A stretch of 64,000 bases of DNA from Mucilaginibacter sp. (GTDB lineage Bacteria > Bacteroidota > Bacteroidia > Sphingobacteriales > Sphingobacteriaceae): assembly GCA_031292485.1 (NCBI GenBank), contig JARLHA010000066.1, forward strand, positions 1 to 64,000, read 5' to 3'. How positions within the stretch are numbered: position 1 is the first letter of the stretch; each line of letters starts with the position of its first letter. Shown here in pieces: positions 24,853-33,192 of the stretch. The position numbers and the translations under genes were made by a program. The notes under the pieces were generated by a model, which was not told the origin of the DNA, ran no database searches, and was given only the letters and a program-made list of their open reading frames with translations.

Positions 24853-27800
24853 ATGCCGGTAAAAAAGCAGCAAATAAATACATCCGCTTCTACCTGTTGT
24901 TATTGCGGGGTGGGTTGCGGCGTGCTTGTTCACAAGGACAAAAGCGGCAATGTATTGGTTGAAGGCGATAAGACGCATCCAGTAAATAAGGGGATGCTCT
25001 GCAGTAAAGGCCTTAACTTGCATTACACCGTAAATGATAAAAGCGACAGGTTGCTTTACCCGCAGATGCGGTATAATAAAAATATGCCCATGCAACGGGT
25101 AAGCTGGGATGAGGCGCTTGACCGCACTGCCGCTGTTTTTAAAACTTTTATCAATAAGTACGGACCTGACTCGGTGGCATTTTATGCATCGGGTCAGTGC
25201 CTTACTGAAGAATATTATGTGATCAATAAACTGATGAAAGGGTTTATTGGCAGCAATAATATCGATACCAACTCGCGCCTGTGCATGAGCAGCGCGGTTG
25301 CTGCCTATAAAATGGCTTTAGGGGAAGACACCGTGCCGGTTTGTTATGATGATATTGAACTGGCCGATTGCTTTTATGTAACCGGCGCAAACCCGGCCTG
25401 GTGCCATCCTATTTTATGGAGGAGGGTTGAGGCGCATAAAGCTGCCAACCCCAATATTAAAATAATTGTTGTTGATCCTAGGGTGACGGATACCTGCGGC
25501 ATAGCCGACCTGCACCTGCAAATTAACCCGGGCACTGATATTACCCTGAACCATGCCATCGGCAGGGCGCTGATTGAGAATGGCGATATCGACCTGGATT
25601 TTGTAACCCAACATGCTGAGGGTTTTGAACAGTACAGTGCCCTGGTATTTAGAAAATCCATGGCTGAAGCTGCGCAGGATTGCGGGGTACGCGAAGCTGA
25701 CATCCGCCTTGCGGCCAAATACATTGCCGAAGCAAAAGGCTTTATTTCGATGTGGACGATGGGGCTTAACCAAAGCTCAACCGGGGTTAATAAAAACCTG
25801 AGTTTGATCAACCTTAACCTCATTACCGGGCATATAGGCAAACCGGGATCCGGTCCTCTATCCTTAACCGGGCAACCCAATGCCATGGGGGGGCGCGAAG
25901 TTGGCGGCCTGGCAAATTTGCTGCCTGCGCACCGCGATCTGAACAATCCATTGCACCGCGAAGAAGTGCAAAAGTTTTGGGGCGGCTCTGCTATCAACCC
26001 AAAACCGGGCTTAACCGCTACCGAAATGTTTGAGGCACTGGAAAGCGGCAGCTTAAAGGCGATATGGATCCTTTGCACCAATCCGCTTACCAGCCTGCCA
26101 AACGTGCGCCTTGCTGAAGCAGCATTGAAAAAGGCCAAATTTGTAGTAGTGCAGGAGATCAGCAATAAACCGGAAAGCCTGACTTTTGCCGATGTGATAT
26201 TGCCGGCGGCAGCGTGGGCCGAAAAGGAAGGCACCATGACCAATTCGGAGCGGCGGATCAGTTACCTGAATAAAATTATCGAGCCACCGGGTGAAGCTTT
26301 GCCCGATGCGGAGATCATTTGCCGTTTTGCCCGCAAAATGGGTTATAAAGGATTTGATTTTGCAAACCCGGCAGCTATTTATGCCGAACATGCCCGCTTA
26401 ACCACTAAAACCAACATTGATATCAGTGGCTTAACCTATGATATCCTGAAAGATAAAGGATCGGTGCAATGGCCCTATAAAAAGAAAAGCGCAGAAGAAG
26501 GAACGATCAGGTTGTTTACCGATAAGCGTTTTTATACCCTTTCAAAAAGGGCTATTATTCACCCGGTGCCTGATGCCAATACCAGCGAACAACCGGATGA
26601 TGATTTCCCATTTATACTAACCACGGGCCGTATCCGCGACCAGTGGCATACCATGAGCAAAACCGGCAAGGTAAACAAGCTTAACCAGCACCTTCCGCAA
26701 TCGTTTATCGAGATCCACCCGGACGATGCCTCCGCGCTGGGGATTAACGATGGCGATATTACCGTAATTACTTCGCGCCGGGGCAAAGTGCAGGTGAAAG
26801 CCAAAATATCAACCCAAATAAAACCGGGCGTTGTTTTTGTGCCGATGCATTGGGGTAAAATATTAGGTAACGACCTTAACCGGGTAAATAACCTTACTTC
26901 CGACCAGCTTGACCCTATTTCAAAAGAACCTGATTTTAAGTTTTGCGCCGTAAATGTGGTTAAATTTAAAAAGCCATTCCAGCGTATTGTGGTGATTGGC
27001 GCAGGGGCGGGCGCTTACGGTTTCGTCAAATCGTACCGCGAGCTTAACCCCGACGATGAGATCACCATTTTCAGCAGGGAGAATTTCCCTTTTTATAACC
27101 GGGTGATGCTGCCCGATTATATCAGCGGTGAGCAAAAATGGGAACAACTGGTTAAAATGACCGACGAAGACGAACCGGGCTATAAAATCAAGTTGTTACG
27201 CGGCATCAGCGTCGAAAAAATTGACCGCACCAACAAACAGGTAACGGATTCAAGGGGGATAAAAACCAATTATGATATTTTGTTGATTGCAACCGGCAGC
27301 AGGGCCTCGGTGCCCAAAAATGTTCCGTCGCTGCCCGGGATCTTCACCATGCGCAGCCGTGTTGATGCCGATAATTTTAAAAAGCATATACCAAATGATG
27401 CGCATGTAGTCATTGTTGGCGGCGGCTTGCTTGGTTTGGAGATGGCGGCTTCCTTGAGGGAGATCGGCGTAAAAATCACTATCATCCAGCGAACATCCTC
27501 CTTTTTAAACCGGCAGCTGGATGCTTTGGGCAGCCAGCTTTTGCATGAAGAAATGGCCGACCAGGGTTGCGATATTTATTATGATGATGAAGTGCAGCTT
27601 TATTACGGGCGGTCGAAATTAACCGGTATCGGCTTAAAAAGCGGTCGCAAGATCAATTGCGACGCTATGATCCTGGCCATAGGCACTACCCCAAATATGG
27701 AAATTGCCAAAGACTGCGGGTTAGATTGCCGCCGTGGTGTAACCGTAAACGAACGCCTGCAAACCAGCGACCCTGATGTTTACGCCATAGGCGAAATAGC

Positions 27801-28374
27801 CGAATTTAACGGCACGCTATACGGCATTACCGCAGCAGCCGAACAGCAGGCACAGGTGGTGGCGGGCTATTTAAACGGGGACATTGCCAGCTATTATAAA
27901 GGCAGTTTGCTTATGAATATCATCAAAATCCATGGGTTCGACCTGTGCAGCATTGGCATACCTGAATGCCCGGATGATAAGGATTACGAAGAGGTGGTTT
28001 TTATTGACAAAGCCAAAAGATATTATAAAAAATGCATCATCCACCAGGACAGGCTGGTTGGTGCGATCCTTATTGGTGATAAAACTGAGTTTTTGGAATT
28101 CAGGGACCTGATTGCCAATAAAACGGAATTAAGCGAAAAAAGGCTCCAGTTGTTACGGAGCGGCAATAAAGCCGACCCGGTTTTGGGTAAGCTGGTTTGC
28201 AGCTGCAATAATGTAGGCGCCGAAAATATCCGGAAAAAAATTGAATCAGGCTGCAATACGATGGCTGACCTGTGCAAAACAACCGGCGCAGGCACCGGCT
28301 GCGGATCGTGCAGGCCTGAAGTTAAAAGACTACTTGATGAAGCATTAAAAAGTATGGTTTCAGTAAATAATTAG
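24853..28374 (+). CDS. Assimilatory nitrate reductase fused to FAD/NAD(P)H reductase and BFD domain
   Basis: An 1173-aa fusion protein reducing nitrate to nitrite. N-terminal part (about 1-705): molybdopterin bis-MGD oxidoreductase with a [4Fe-4S] site at C15, C18, C22 and C50, and a C-terminal molybdopterin-dinucleotide-binding domain. From about 710: a NirB/NasB-like FAD oxidoreductase with GAGAG starting at G716 and a second Rossmann motif VGGGLLG at G856. The end (1116-1153) is a BFD-like [2Fe-2S] site with C1116, C1118, C1150 and C1153. In many bacteria these modules are separate (NasA/NasC and NasB). The fusion would give a self-contained NAD(P)H-nitrate reductase. No signal peptide, so cytoplasmic. 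Confidence 0.93.
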   Translation: MPVKKQQINTSASTCCYCGVGCGVLVHKDKSGNVLVEGDKTHPVNKGMLCSKGLNLHYTVNDKSDRLLYPQMRYNKNMPMQRVSWDEALDRTAAVFKTFINKYGPDSVAFYASGQCLTEEYYVINKLMKGFIGSNNIDTNSRLCMSSAVAAYKMALGEDTVPVCYDDIELADCFYVTGANPAWCHPILWRRVEAHKAANPNIKIIVVDPRVTDTCGIADLHLQINPGTDITLNHAIGRALIENGDIDLDFVTQHAEGFEQYSALVFRKSMAEAAQDCGVREADIRLAAKYIAEAKGFISMWTMGLNQSSTGVNKNLSLINLNLITGHIGKPGSGPLSLTGQPNAMGGREVGGLANLLPAHRDLNNPLHREEVQKFWGGSAINPKPGLTATEMFEALESGSLKAIWILCTNPLTSLPNVRLAEAALKKAKFVVVQEISNKPESLTFADVILPAAAWAEKEGTMTNSERRISYLNKIIEPPGEALPDAEIICRFARKMGYKGFDFANPAAIYAEHARLTTKTNIDISGLTYDILKDKGSVQWPYKKKSAEEGTIRLFTDKRFYTLSKRAIIHPVPDANTSEQPDDDFPFILTTGRIRDQWHTMSKTGKVNKLNQHLPQSFIEIHPDDASALGINDGDITVITSRRGKVQVKAKISTQIKPGVVFVPMHWGKILGNDLNRVNNLTSDQLDPISKEPDFKFCAVNVVKFKKPFQRIVVIGAGAGAYGFVKSYRELNPDDEITIFSRENFPFYNRVMLPDYISGEQKWEQLVKMTDEDEPGYKIKLLRGISVEKIDRTNKQVTDSRGIKTNYDILLIATGSRASVPKNVPSLPGIFTMRSRVDADNFKKHIPNDAHVVIVGGGLLGLEMAASLREIGVKITIIQRTSSFLNRQLDALGSQLLHEEMADQGCDIYYDDEVQLYYGRSKLTGIGLKSGRKINCDAMILAIGTTPNMEIAKDCGLDCRRGVTVNERLQTSDPDVYAIGEIAEFNGTLYGITAAAEQQAQVVAGYLNGDIASYYKGSLLMNIIKIHGFDLCSIGIPECPDDKDYEEVVFIDKAKRYYKKCIIHQDRLVGAILIGDKTEFLEFRDLIANKTELSEKRLQLLRSGNKADPVLGKLVCSCNNVGAENIRKKIESGCNTMADLCKTTGAGTGCGSCRPEVKRLLDEALKSMVSVNN

Positions 28375-28376
28375 TT

Positions 28377-29813
28377 ATGGAGCATCTGATCAAAATAAAC
28401 CTTCCGGGCGGGCTGGTATCGGCGGGTGATCTTTACGAGATCTTGCTGATTGCGGAGAAAGCAGGCGCTAATAACATCCGCTTTGGTAACCGGCAGCAGT
28501 TATATTTTGCGATACATGAAGACCATTTGGAGTACCTGGAAACAGAAATGCTGCGCACTGAAATAAATTTTGAAATCAACAGCGATGCGCAACCAAATAT
28601 CATCAGCTCCTACGTTGGCGACACCATCTTTAACCAGGAAGGCTGGCTGCGCGAAGGCGTGTATAAAGATATTTTGGATAGTTTTGATTACCAGCCCCGC
28701 TTAAAGGTAAACCTGGTGGATAATCAGCAAACATTTGTCCCGTTTTTTAGCGGGAATCTTAATTTCATCACATCGGACATTAGTAATTACTGGTACTTGT
28801 ATGTCCGTTTTCCAAAATCGGGGAAACATTTTTGCTTCCCTTCGCTGGTTTATTCAGATGATATCCCCTCGTTGGCTAAAACCGCCGAAGAGATTATCCT
28901 TACCAACAAAAAGCTTTTTTTCGACCAGGAACATACGGATGAGCAGCTATTTTTTAAGACGCTTGAAAAAAAGACCAATGCTACGCTTCAGCCGATCACA
29001 TCAGCGCTTAAGCTACCTGGGTTCCAGTTGCCCTATTACGAGGGATTTAATAAGTACAATAACCGTTACTGGCTGGGTGTTTACCGCAGGAATGAGCTTT
29101 TTCCGCTGGAGTTTTTAAAGGATGTTTGCTTATTATGCTTAAAAACCCGGATCGGGCAGTTGTATACAACGCCATGGAAATCCATCATCATTAAAGGCAT
29201 TGATCCTGCCGACCGGAACGAATGGGGGCTGCTTTTGAGCAAGTACCAATTAAATGTAAGACATGCCGCAAATGAATTAAACTGGCAGATAGAGGACGTT
29301 TGCGATGAAGGCCTGGGGTTAAAAAAGCAACTGGTACGTGAATTTGAGGAGGCTGATCTGCGTACTTACCAGCTTTGCTTCGCGATAAAAACACAACCTA
29401 AAACCGGTCTGCCCGGATCTATCATCATCAAAAAAAACGGGGATAATTTGTTTGATATTTTGCATACGCGGGATTTTAACCCTAATTCAAAAGACTATAT
29501 CGCTTATTCAGAAAAGGTTAAAGCTGATAAGGTGGCCACTGCCCTGATCTCACTTTGCAATACGTTTTATAAAACGCAAAGCCTGCAGGTAGCAGCCCCG
29601 GAAGATTTTCATCACCAGGAAGCTGATCCGGCGGATGGACTGGAGGGCATCTATCAATGTAATAACTGCCACACCCGGTACGATAAAGCTTACGGAGATG
29701 ATGTTAACGCCATTGAAAAAGGAATTGAATTTGAAAACCTCGCCGAATACTGCTGCCCGGTATGCGATTCGCCCAAAAGTGAGTTTAGTTTGATAGAAAT
29801 CTGCGCTTCGTGA
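28377..29813 (+). CDS. Sulfite/nitrite-reductase-like protein lacking siroheme cysteines, with C-terminal rubredoxin
   Basis: A 478-aa protein starting 2 bases after the nitrate reductase stop. Residues 8-47 (LPGGLVSAGDLYEI, NNIRFGNRQQLYFAI) resemble the ferredoxin-like half of sulfite/nitrite reductases. About 255-295 (RIGQLYTTPWKSIIIKGI) resembles the second half-repeat as in CobG/SiR. The stretch near 110-145 where family members carry siroheme-cluster cysteines reads LKVNLVDNQQTFVPFF, without Cys. The C-terminus (425-475) is a rubredoxin with C428, C431, C460 and C463. It may be an electron-transfer or assembly partner of the nitrate reductase. No activity is claimed. Confidence 0.8.
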   Translation: MEHLIKINLPGGLVSAGDLYEILLIAEKAGANNIRFGNRQQLYFAIHEDHLEYLETEMLRTEINFEINSDAQPNIISSYVGDTIFNQEGWLREGVYKDILDSFDYQPRLKVNLVDNQQTFVPFFSGNLNFITSDISNYWYLYVRFPKSGKHFCFPSLVYSDDIPSLAKTAEEIILTNKKLFFDQEHTDEQLFFKTLEKKTNATLQPITSALKLPGFQLPYYEGFNKYNNRYWLGVYRRNELFPLEFLKDVCLLCLKTRIGQLYTTPWKSIIIKGIDPADRNEWGLLLSKYQLNVRHAANELNWQIEDVCDEGLGLKKQLVREFEEADLRTYQLCFAIKTQPKTGLPGSIIIKKNGDNLFDILHTRDFNPNSKDYIAYSEKVKADKVATALISLCNTFYKTQSLQVAAPEDFHHQEADPADGLEGIYQCNNCHTRYDKAYGDDVNAIEKGIEFENLAEYCCPVCDSPKSEFSLIEICAS

Positions 29814-29895
29814 CCTCTGTGCCTTCTTAGTGCCCTCTGCGGTTAAAATTTTACCGCAGAGAGCACAGAGAGATGCGCAGAGTGACGCAGAGAAC
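29806..29895. repeat. CACAGAG foldback element, copy B
   Basis: CCCTCTGCGGTTAAAATTTT followed by ACCGCAGAGAGC forms a near-perfect palindrome, flanked by CTCTGTG and CACAGAG units. Same family as the element at 19855-19965. It overlaps the last codons of the preceding gene and could act as its transcript end. Confidence 0.7.
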
Positions 29896-30094
29896 TAATC
29901 ATTCATTCCAATTTCCTTAGTTATATGTTTCTCTTTTGCTTCAGCCAACACACGGTTTTGATCTAATTCAGATTTCCATTTGTTTTTACGATAAATAAAG
30001 ACGATTTTTCAGGGCGTGTTTTGTTCCCCCGGGCGAACATGGATTATCAACCAAAACAATTGCCTTTATCCGATTATAATTATTATCCTGCTCA

Positions 30095-31234
30095 ATGAGT
30101 ACAACCGTTGTATTGCCTGATTCAAAAAAACATTACGAGATCCTTGACGGACTGCGCGGCGTAGCCTCTGTTTTGGTGATCGCCTTTCATGTGATGGAAA
30201 CTTTTACCGGCGGCAACCGCTTTATCCAGATTATTAATCATGGCTACCTGGCTGTCGATTTCTTTTTTCTCCTGTCGGGATTTGTGGTAGCTTACGCTTA
30301 TGACGACCGCTGGGGAAAAATGGGCCAGTGGGACTTTTATAAACGGCGCCTTATCCGTTTGCAGCCCATGGTGGTGATGGGTTCGCTGATCGGCGCGGCG
30401 CTTTTTTATTTCCAGGGAAGCGCTATAGTGTTCCCGATGATTGGCAAAACACCGGTTTGGGAAATGTTGCTGGTGATGCTGGTTGGCTGTACGCTGATCC
30501 CGCTGCCTGTTTCGATGGACATCCGCGGCTGGCAGGAAATGCACCCGCTGAACGGCCCGGCATGGTCGCTGTTTTTTGAATATATTGCCAATATCCTTTA
30601 TGCTTTGTTCATTCGCAAATTCTCAAAAACACTGCTCAGTATATTTGTTATCCTGGCTGCTATTTTCCTGGTGCAATATTTGATTATGGGCCCGCAGGGC
30701 GATGTTATTGGCGGCTGGAGTTTGGATAAAACCCAGCTCCATATTGGTTTTGCGCGTTTGCTTTATCCGTTTTTTGCCGGGGTGCTGCTTTGCCGCGCGG
30801 GGAAGCTGATCCACATCAAATGGGCCTTCACGGTTTGCAGCCTATTGATCATTACCGTATTGGCTATCCCGAGAATTGGCGGCACCACGGAGCTTTGGAT
30901 GAATGGGGTATATGAATCGATAGTCATCATCCTGGTGTTTCCGCTCATCGTTTCTATTGGAGCGGGCGGTAAAATCATCGGAAAGCGCACCGCTAAAACA
31001 TGCAAGTTCCTGGGGGATATCTCCTACCCGCTTTATATCACGCATTACCCGCTCATCTATTGGTATACTGCCTGGGTAGTCGACAATAAAATACAGCTGG
31101 GCGGCTATGGCCTTCTTGTTGGCCTGTTGCTGATGATCTGTAGCATTACCATCGCCTGGGCCTGCCTGAAATTTTATGACGAGCCGGCACGCAACTGGCT
31201 TGCCAAACGCTACCTGGTAAAAAAGGCAGGCTGA
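30095..31234 (+). CDS. Acyltransferase 3 family membrane protein (OafA-like)
   Basis: A 379-aa integral membrane acyltransferase with about ten hydrophobic segments. It starts with the family hallmark YEILDGLRGVASVLVIAFHV (the Arg and His of the conserved N-terminal motif). FFFLLSGFVVAYAYDDRW and FYKRRLIRLQPM follow, and FYDEPARNWL near the end. Such proteins O-acylate cell-surface sugars or other small molecules. It is followed by a small membrane protein gene and not obviously linked to the nitrate cluster. Confidence 0.9.
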   Translation: MSTTVVLPDSKKHYEILDGLRGVASVLVIAFHVMETFTGGNRFIQIINHGYLAVDFFFLLSGFVVAYAYDDRWGKMGQWDFYKRRLIRLQPMVVMGSLIGAALFYFQGSAIVFPMIGKTPVWEMLLVMLVGCTLIPLPVSMDIRGWQEMHPLNGPAWSLFFEYIANILYALFIRKFSKTLLSIFVILAAIFLVQYLIMGPQGDVIGGWSLDKTQLHIGFARLLYPFFAGVLLCRAGKLIHIKWAFTVCSLLIITVLAIPRIGGTTELWMNGVYESIVIILVFPLIVSIGAGGKIIGKRTAKTCKFLGDISYPLYITHYPLIYWYTAWVVDNKIQLGGYGLLVGLLLMICSITIAWACLKFYDEPARNWLAKRYLVKKAG

Positions 31235-31281
31235 TATTTATTATAGTTCGCCCGCCAAAAAACCTCTAAATAAAACAGGCA

Positions 31282-31752
31282 ATGACCGAAACCGTCACTT
31301 CAAAATTTGACCGTATGATTTGGTTCACTGCTTTCCTGTATAGTCTTTTAATACTTATTTTAACAGGCGTTTGTGCAGGGCTTGCAACTTCCGGCAACCC
31401 AAATAACCGGGAAGAGTTGTTTATTATACTGGCAGTTGTGATTGGGTTGAGCTGTTTTTATATCGACAGGGCTATCAGACGGTTAATAAGCGTTACCATA
31501 ATGCCCGACAGGCTGGTTTTAAATTACCTCATCATTAACAAGCAAGTGAACATCAATTATACAGATATTTTGCACGAAAGCGTTGTTAGGGAACGCCTCA
31601 ATAGCAGTGGAGGTCGGGCGATCATTTCCGATACAATTAAACTAAAAATTGAATTAAAAACCGGCAAAATATTTTTCTTATATGAATCCTGTTATACAAA
31701 CTTTGAAGAAATGGCCGAAGCCATCAGGCGGGCGAGGTTTAAGCTGGAGTAA
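31282..31752 (+). CDS. Small membrane protein with PH-like domain, function unknown
   Basis: A 156-aa protein with two hydrophobic segments (about 12-34 and 45-62), then a soluble part resembling bacterial PH-like domains (VTIMPDRLVLNYLIINKQVN, then KIELKTGKIFFLYES). It lies 47 bases after the acyltransferase in the same direction. No catalytic motif is seen. Confidence 0.65.
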   Translation: MTETVTSKFDRMIWFTAFLYSLLILILTGVCAGLATSGNPNNREELFIILAVVIGLSCFYIDRAIRRLISVTIMPDRLVLNYLIINKQVNINYTDILHESVVRERLNSSGGRAIISDTIKLKIELKTGKIFFLYESCYTNFEEMAEAIRRARFKLE

Positions 31753-31869
31753 AGGATTTGAATGCGCAAACACCCTGAGGAAATAGTTGTTATATTAAAC
31801 AAATTATTTGGCACCTGTTATTTTAATTTACCTATATTTGATTATCATCTTATAAAACCACTTAAAATC

Positions 31870-32199
31870 ATGAAAAAGTATTTATTATCTCTCGCCATTG
31901 TTTTAGCCTTCGGCGTATCATTTGCTTCAAGCATTGACGGTGTTCATTTGAAGGGTGTTATAGAAGATTCGCTGTGCGCTGCAAGCAAAACGCAAATGTC
32001 ACCCGCTACTTCGCGCGTTGCCTGCGTTAAAAAATGCATTAAAAACGGCGCGTCTGCCGTGTTGGTTGTTGGTGACAAGGTTTATAAAATATCAAACCAA
32101 AAGGCAGTTTTAAAATATGCCGGCCTGGATGTAGCAGTTGACGGCGTTGTTACCGGCGATGCTATCGAAATAACCAAAATTACCCCGGAAAAATCATAA
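31870..32199 (+). CDS. Small secreted protein, function unknown
   Basis: A 109-aa protein. The start at 31870 is chosen because it gives a clear signal peptide (MKKYLLSLAIVLAFGVSFAS). The frame upstream of it looks non-coding. The mature part has three cysteines (DSLCAASKT, VACVKKCIKNGA) and a C-terminal beta-rich segment (AVDGVVTGDAIEITKI) similar to the small OB-like secreted proteins common in Sphingobacteriaceae. A strong terminator follows. Confidence 0.7.
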   Translation: MKKYLLSLAIVLAFGVSFASSIDGVHLKGVIEDSLCAASKTQMSPATSRVACVKKCIKNGASAVLVVGDKVYKISNQKAVLKYAGLDVAVDGVVTGDAIEITKITPEKS

Positions 32200-32221
32200 T
32201 TTCCCGAATCCTTTAAAGTAT

Positions 32222-32254
32222 AAGCCCCGGTTTTAATAGAGCCGGGGCTTTTTT
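32222..32254 (+). terminator. Rho-independent terminator
   Basis: AAGCCCCGG and CCGGGGCTT form a 9-bp stem, followed by TTTT, 23 bases beyond the small secreted-protein gene. Confidence 0.88.
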
Positions 32255-32377
32255 ATGGGATTGGGAGAGGAGTAAAACAGCTGCTTAAGTTTTCAGTATG
32301 CAATCACAGGCTGCGGGCATATAGTGTCTGAATTTGAAAAAATCGGTCAGCAGCTTGGGTTCCGGCTATACCGCTGA

Positions 32378-32884
32378 TCAGGCGATACCATCCTTATTAA
32401 ATTCAGATGGATGACGGCGTGATTGTCTTTCCCTCGCCATGACATTATTTACCTGTCCGGGGCCGTAGAACCTGATGATCTCGTTTTTTTCCTCTTCGTT
32501 GCCACGCTCAAAAACACGTTGAATTATCGCATTTTGCTGATGCTGCCAATCGATCTTATCAAAGTCTGTGTCCCAAAAAAGTATCCGGCGTAGTTTGGAA
32601 AAATCAGGGTGAGGCAAAAAACCCGGCTTTTGGCGGATAAGCCTGGTTTCATGATACACTTGCAAAATCCCCATGGTGCCCTCCTCCAAACCTAACGCAT
32701 AATCAATTTTAAATGCCATTTCGGGTGTCATTTTTCGTTTACCTTTAATGATCGCATTCAGGGTTTGAGCAGGAATTCCAGTTGTTGCCGCCAAAGCGTT
32801 CTGCCTGATATTGTTCTTCTTCAACTCACGCTCCAGGATCGCACCAGGATCAATGCCACGATACTTTTCTATCAGCTTTTCCAT
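32378..32884 (-). CDS. HigA-like XRE antitoxin with C-terminal DUF6922-like segment; no toxin partner seen
   Basis: A 168-aa protein. The start at the MEKLIEKYRG methionine is preferred over one 11 codons upstream because the family starts near this point. Residues 10-75 are an HTH_3/XRE domain of HigA type (IRQNALAATTGIPAQTLNAI, then KMTPEMAFKIDYALGLEEG). The C-terminal half contains ILFWDTDFDKIDWQHQQNAI and RVFERGNEEEKNEIIRFYG, resembling DUF6922 found beside AbiEii-type nucleotidyltransferase toxins. No toxin gene is found on either side, so it may be an orphan regulator. Confidence 0.75.
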   Translation of the reverse strand: MEKLIEKYRGIDPGAILERELKKNNIRQNALAATTGIPAQTLNAIIKGKRKMTPEMAFKIDYALGLEEGTMGILQVYHETRLIRQKPGFLPHPDFSKLRRILFWDTDFDKIDWQHQQNAIIQRVFERGNEEEKNEIIRFYGPGQVNNVMARERQSRRHPSEFNKDGIA

Positions 32885-33019
32885 GTTTAAAAATAAACAA
32901 ATTTGTTTATAAAGCAATGGGTAAGATTCAATGCTTCAAACATAGGGGGGGGCGTTATTTCAGCTAAGCGACACGGTTGGCTCTGCGATGGGGTAATAAC
33001 AGTTGCTTTTCCCGTCACA

Positions 33020-33045
33020 GCAGGGTCTGTCGCAGACGACCCTGC
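33020..33045. repeat. Inverted repeat (8-bp perfect stem)
   Basis: GCAGGGTC and GACCCTGC flank TGTCGCAGAC, and GTCTG-TCG-CAGAC allows an alternative inner stem. It lies in the gap between the antitoxin-like gene and the Gfo/Idh/MocA gene. Probably an interspersed palindrome. Confidence 0.45.
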
Positions 33046-33192
33046 GTTGAAGTGTTCCCTTAATTTGGAAGTTACCCGCATTATTCAGTATGGATTTATG
33101 ATTGTTTCAACCGGGCATCCGGCGCAGGGTCTTTTTCAAGAGACAAAATTGGCCAGCCAGCAGCACCAACCACCAGTAAGCCTCTTTTTTCC

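Noticed and set aside
31762..31869. Upstream extension of the small secreted protein
   Set aside because: The signal peptide begins at the internal Met encoded at 31870; the extension looks non-coding.
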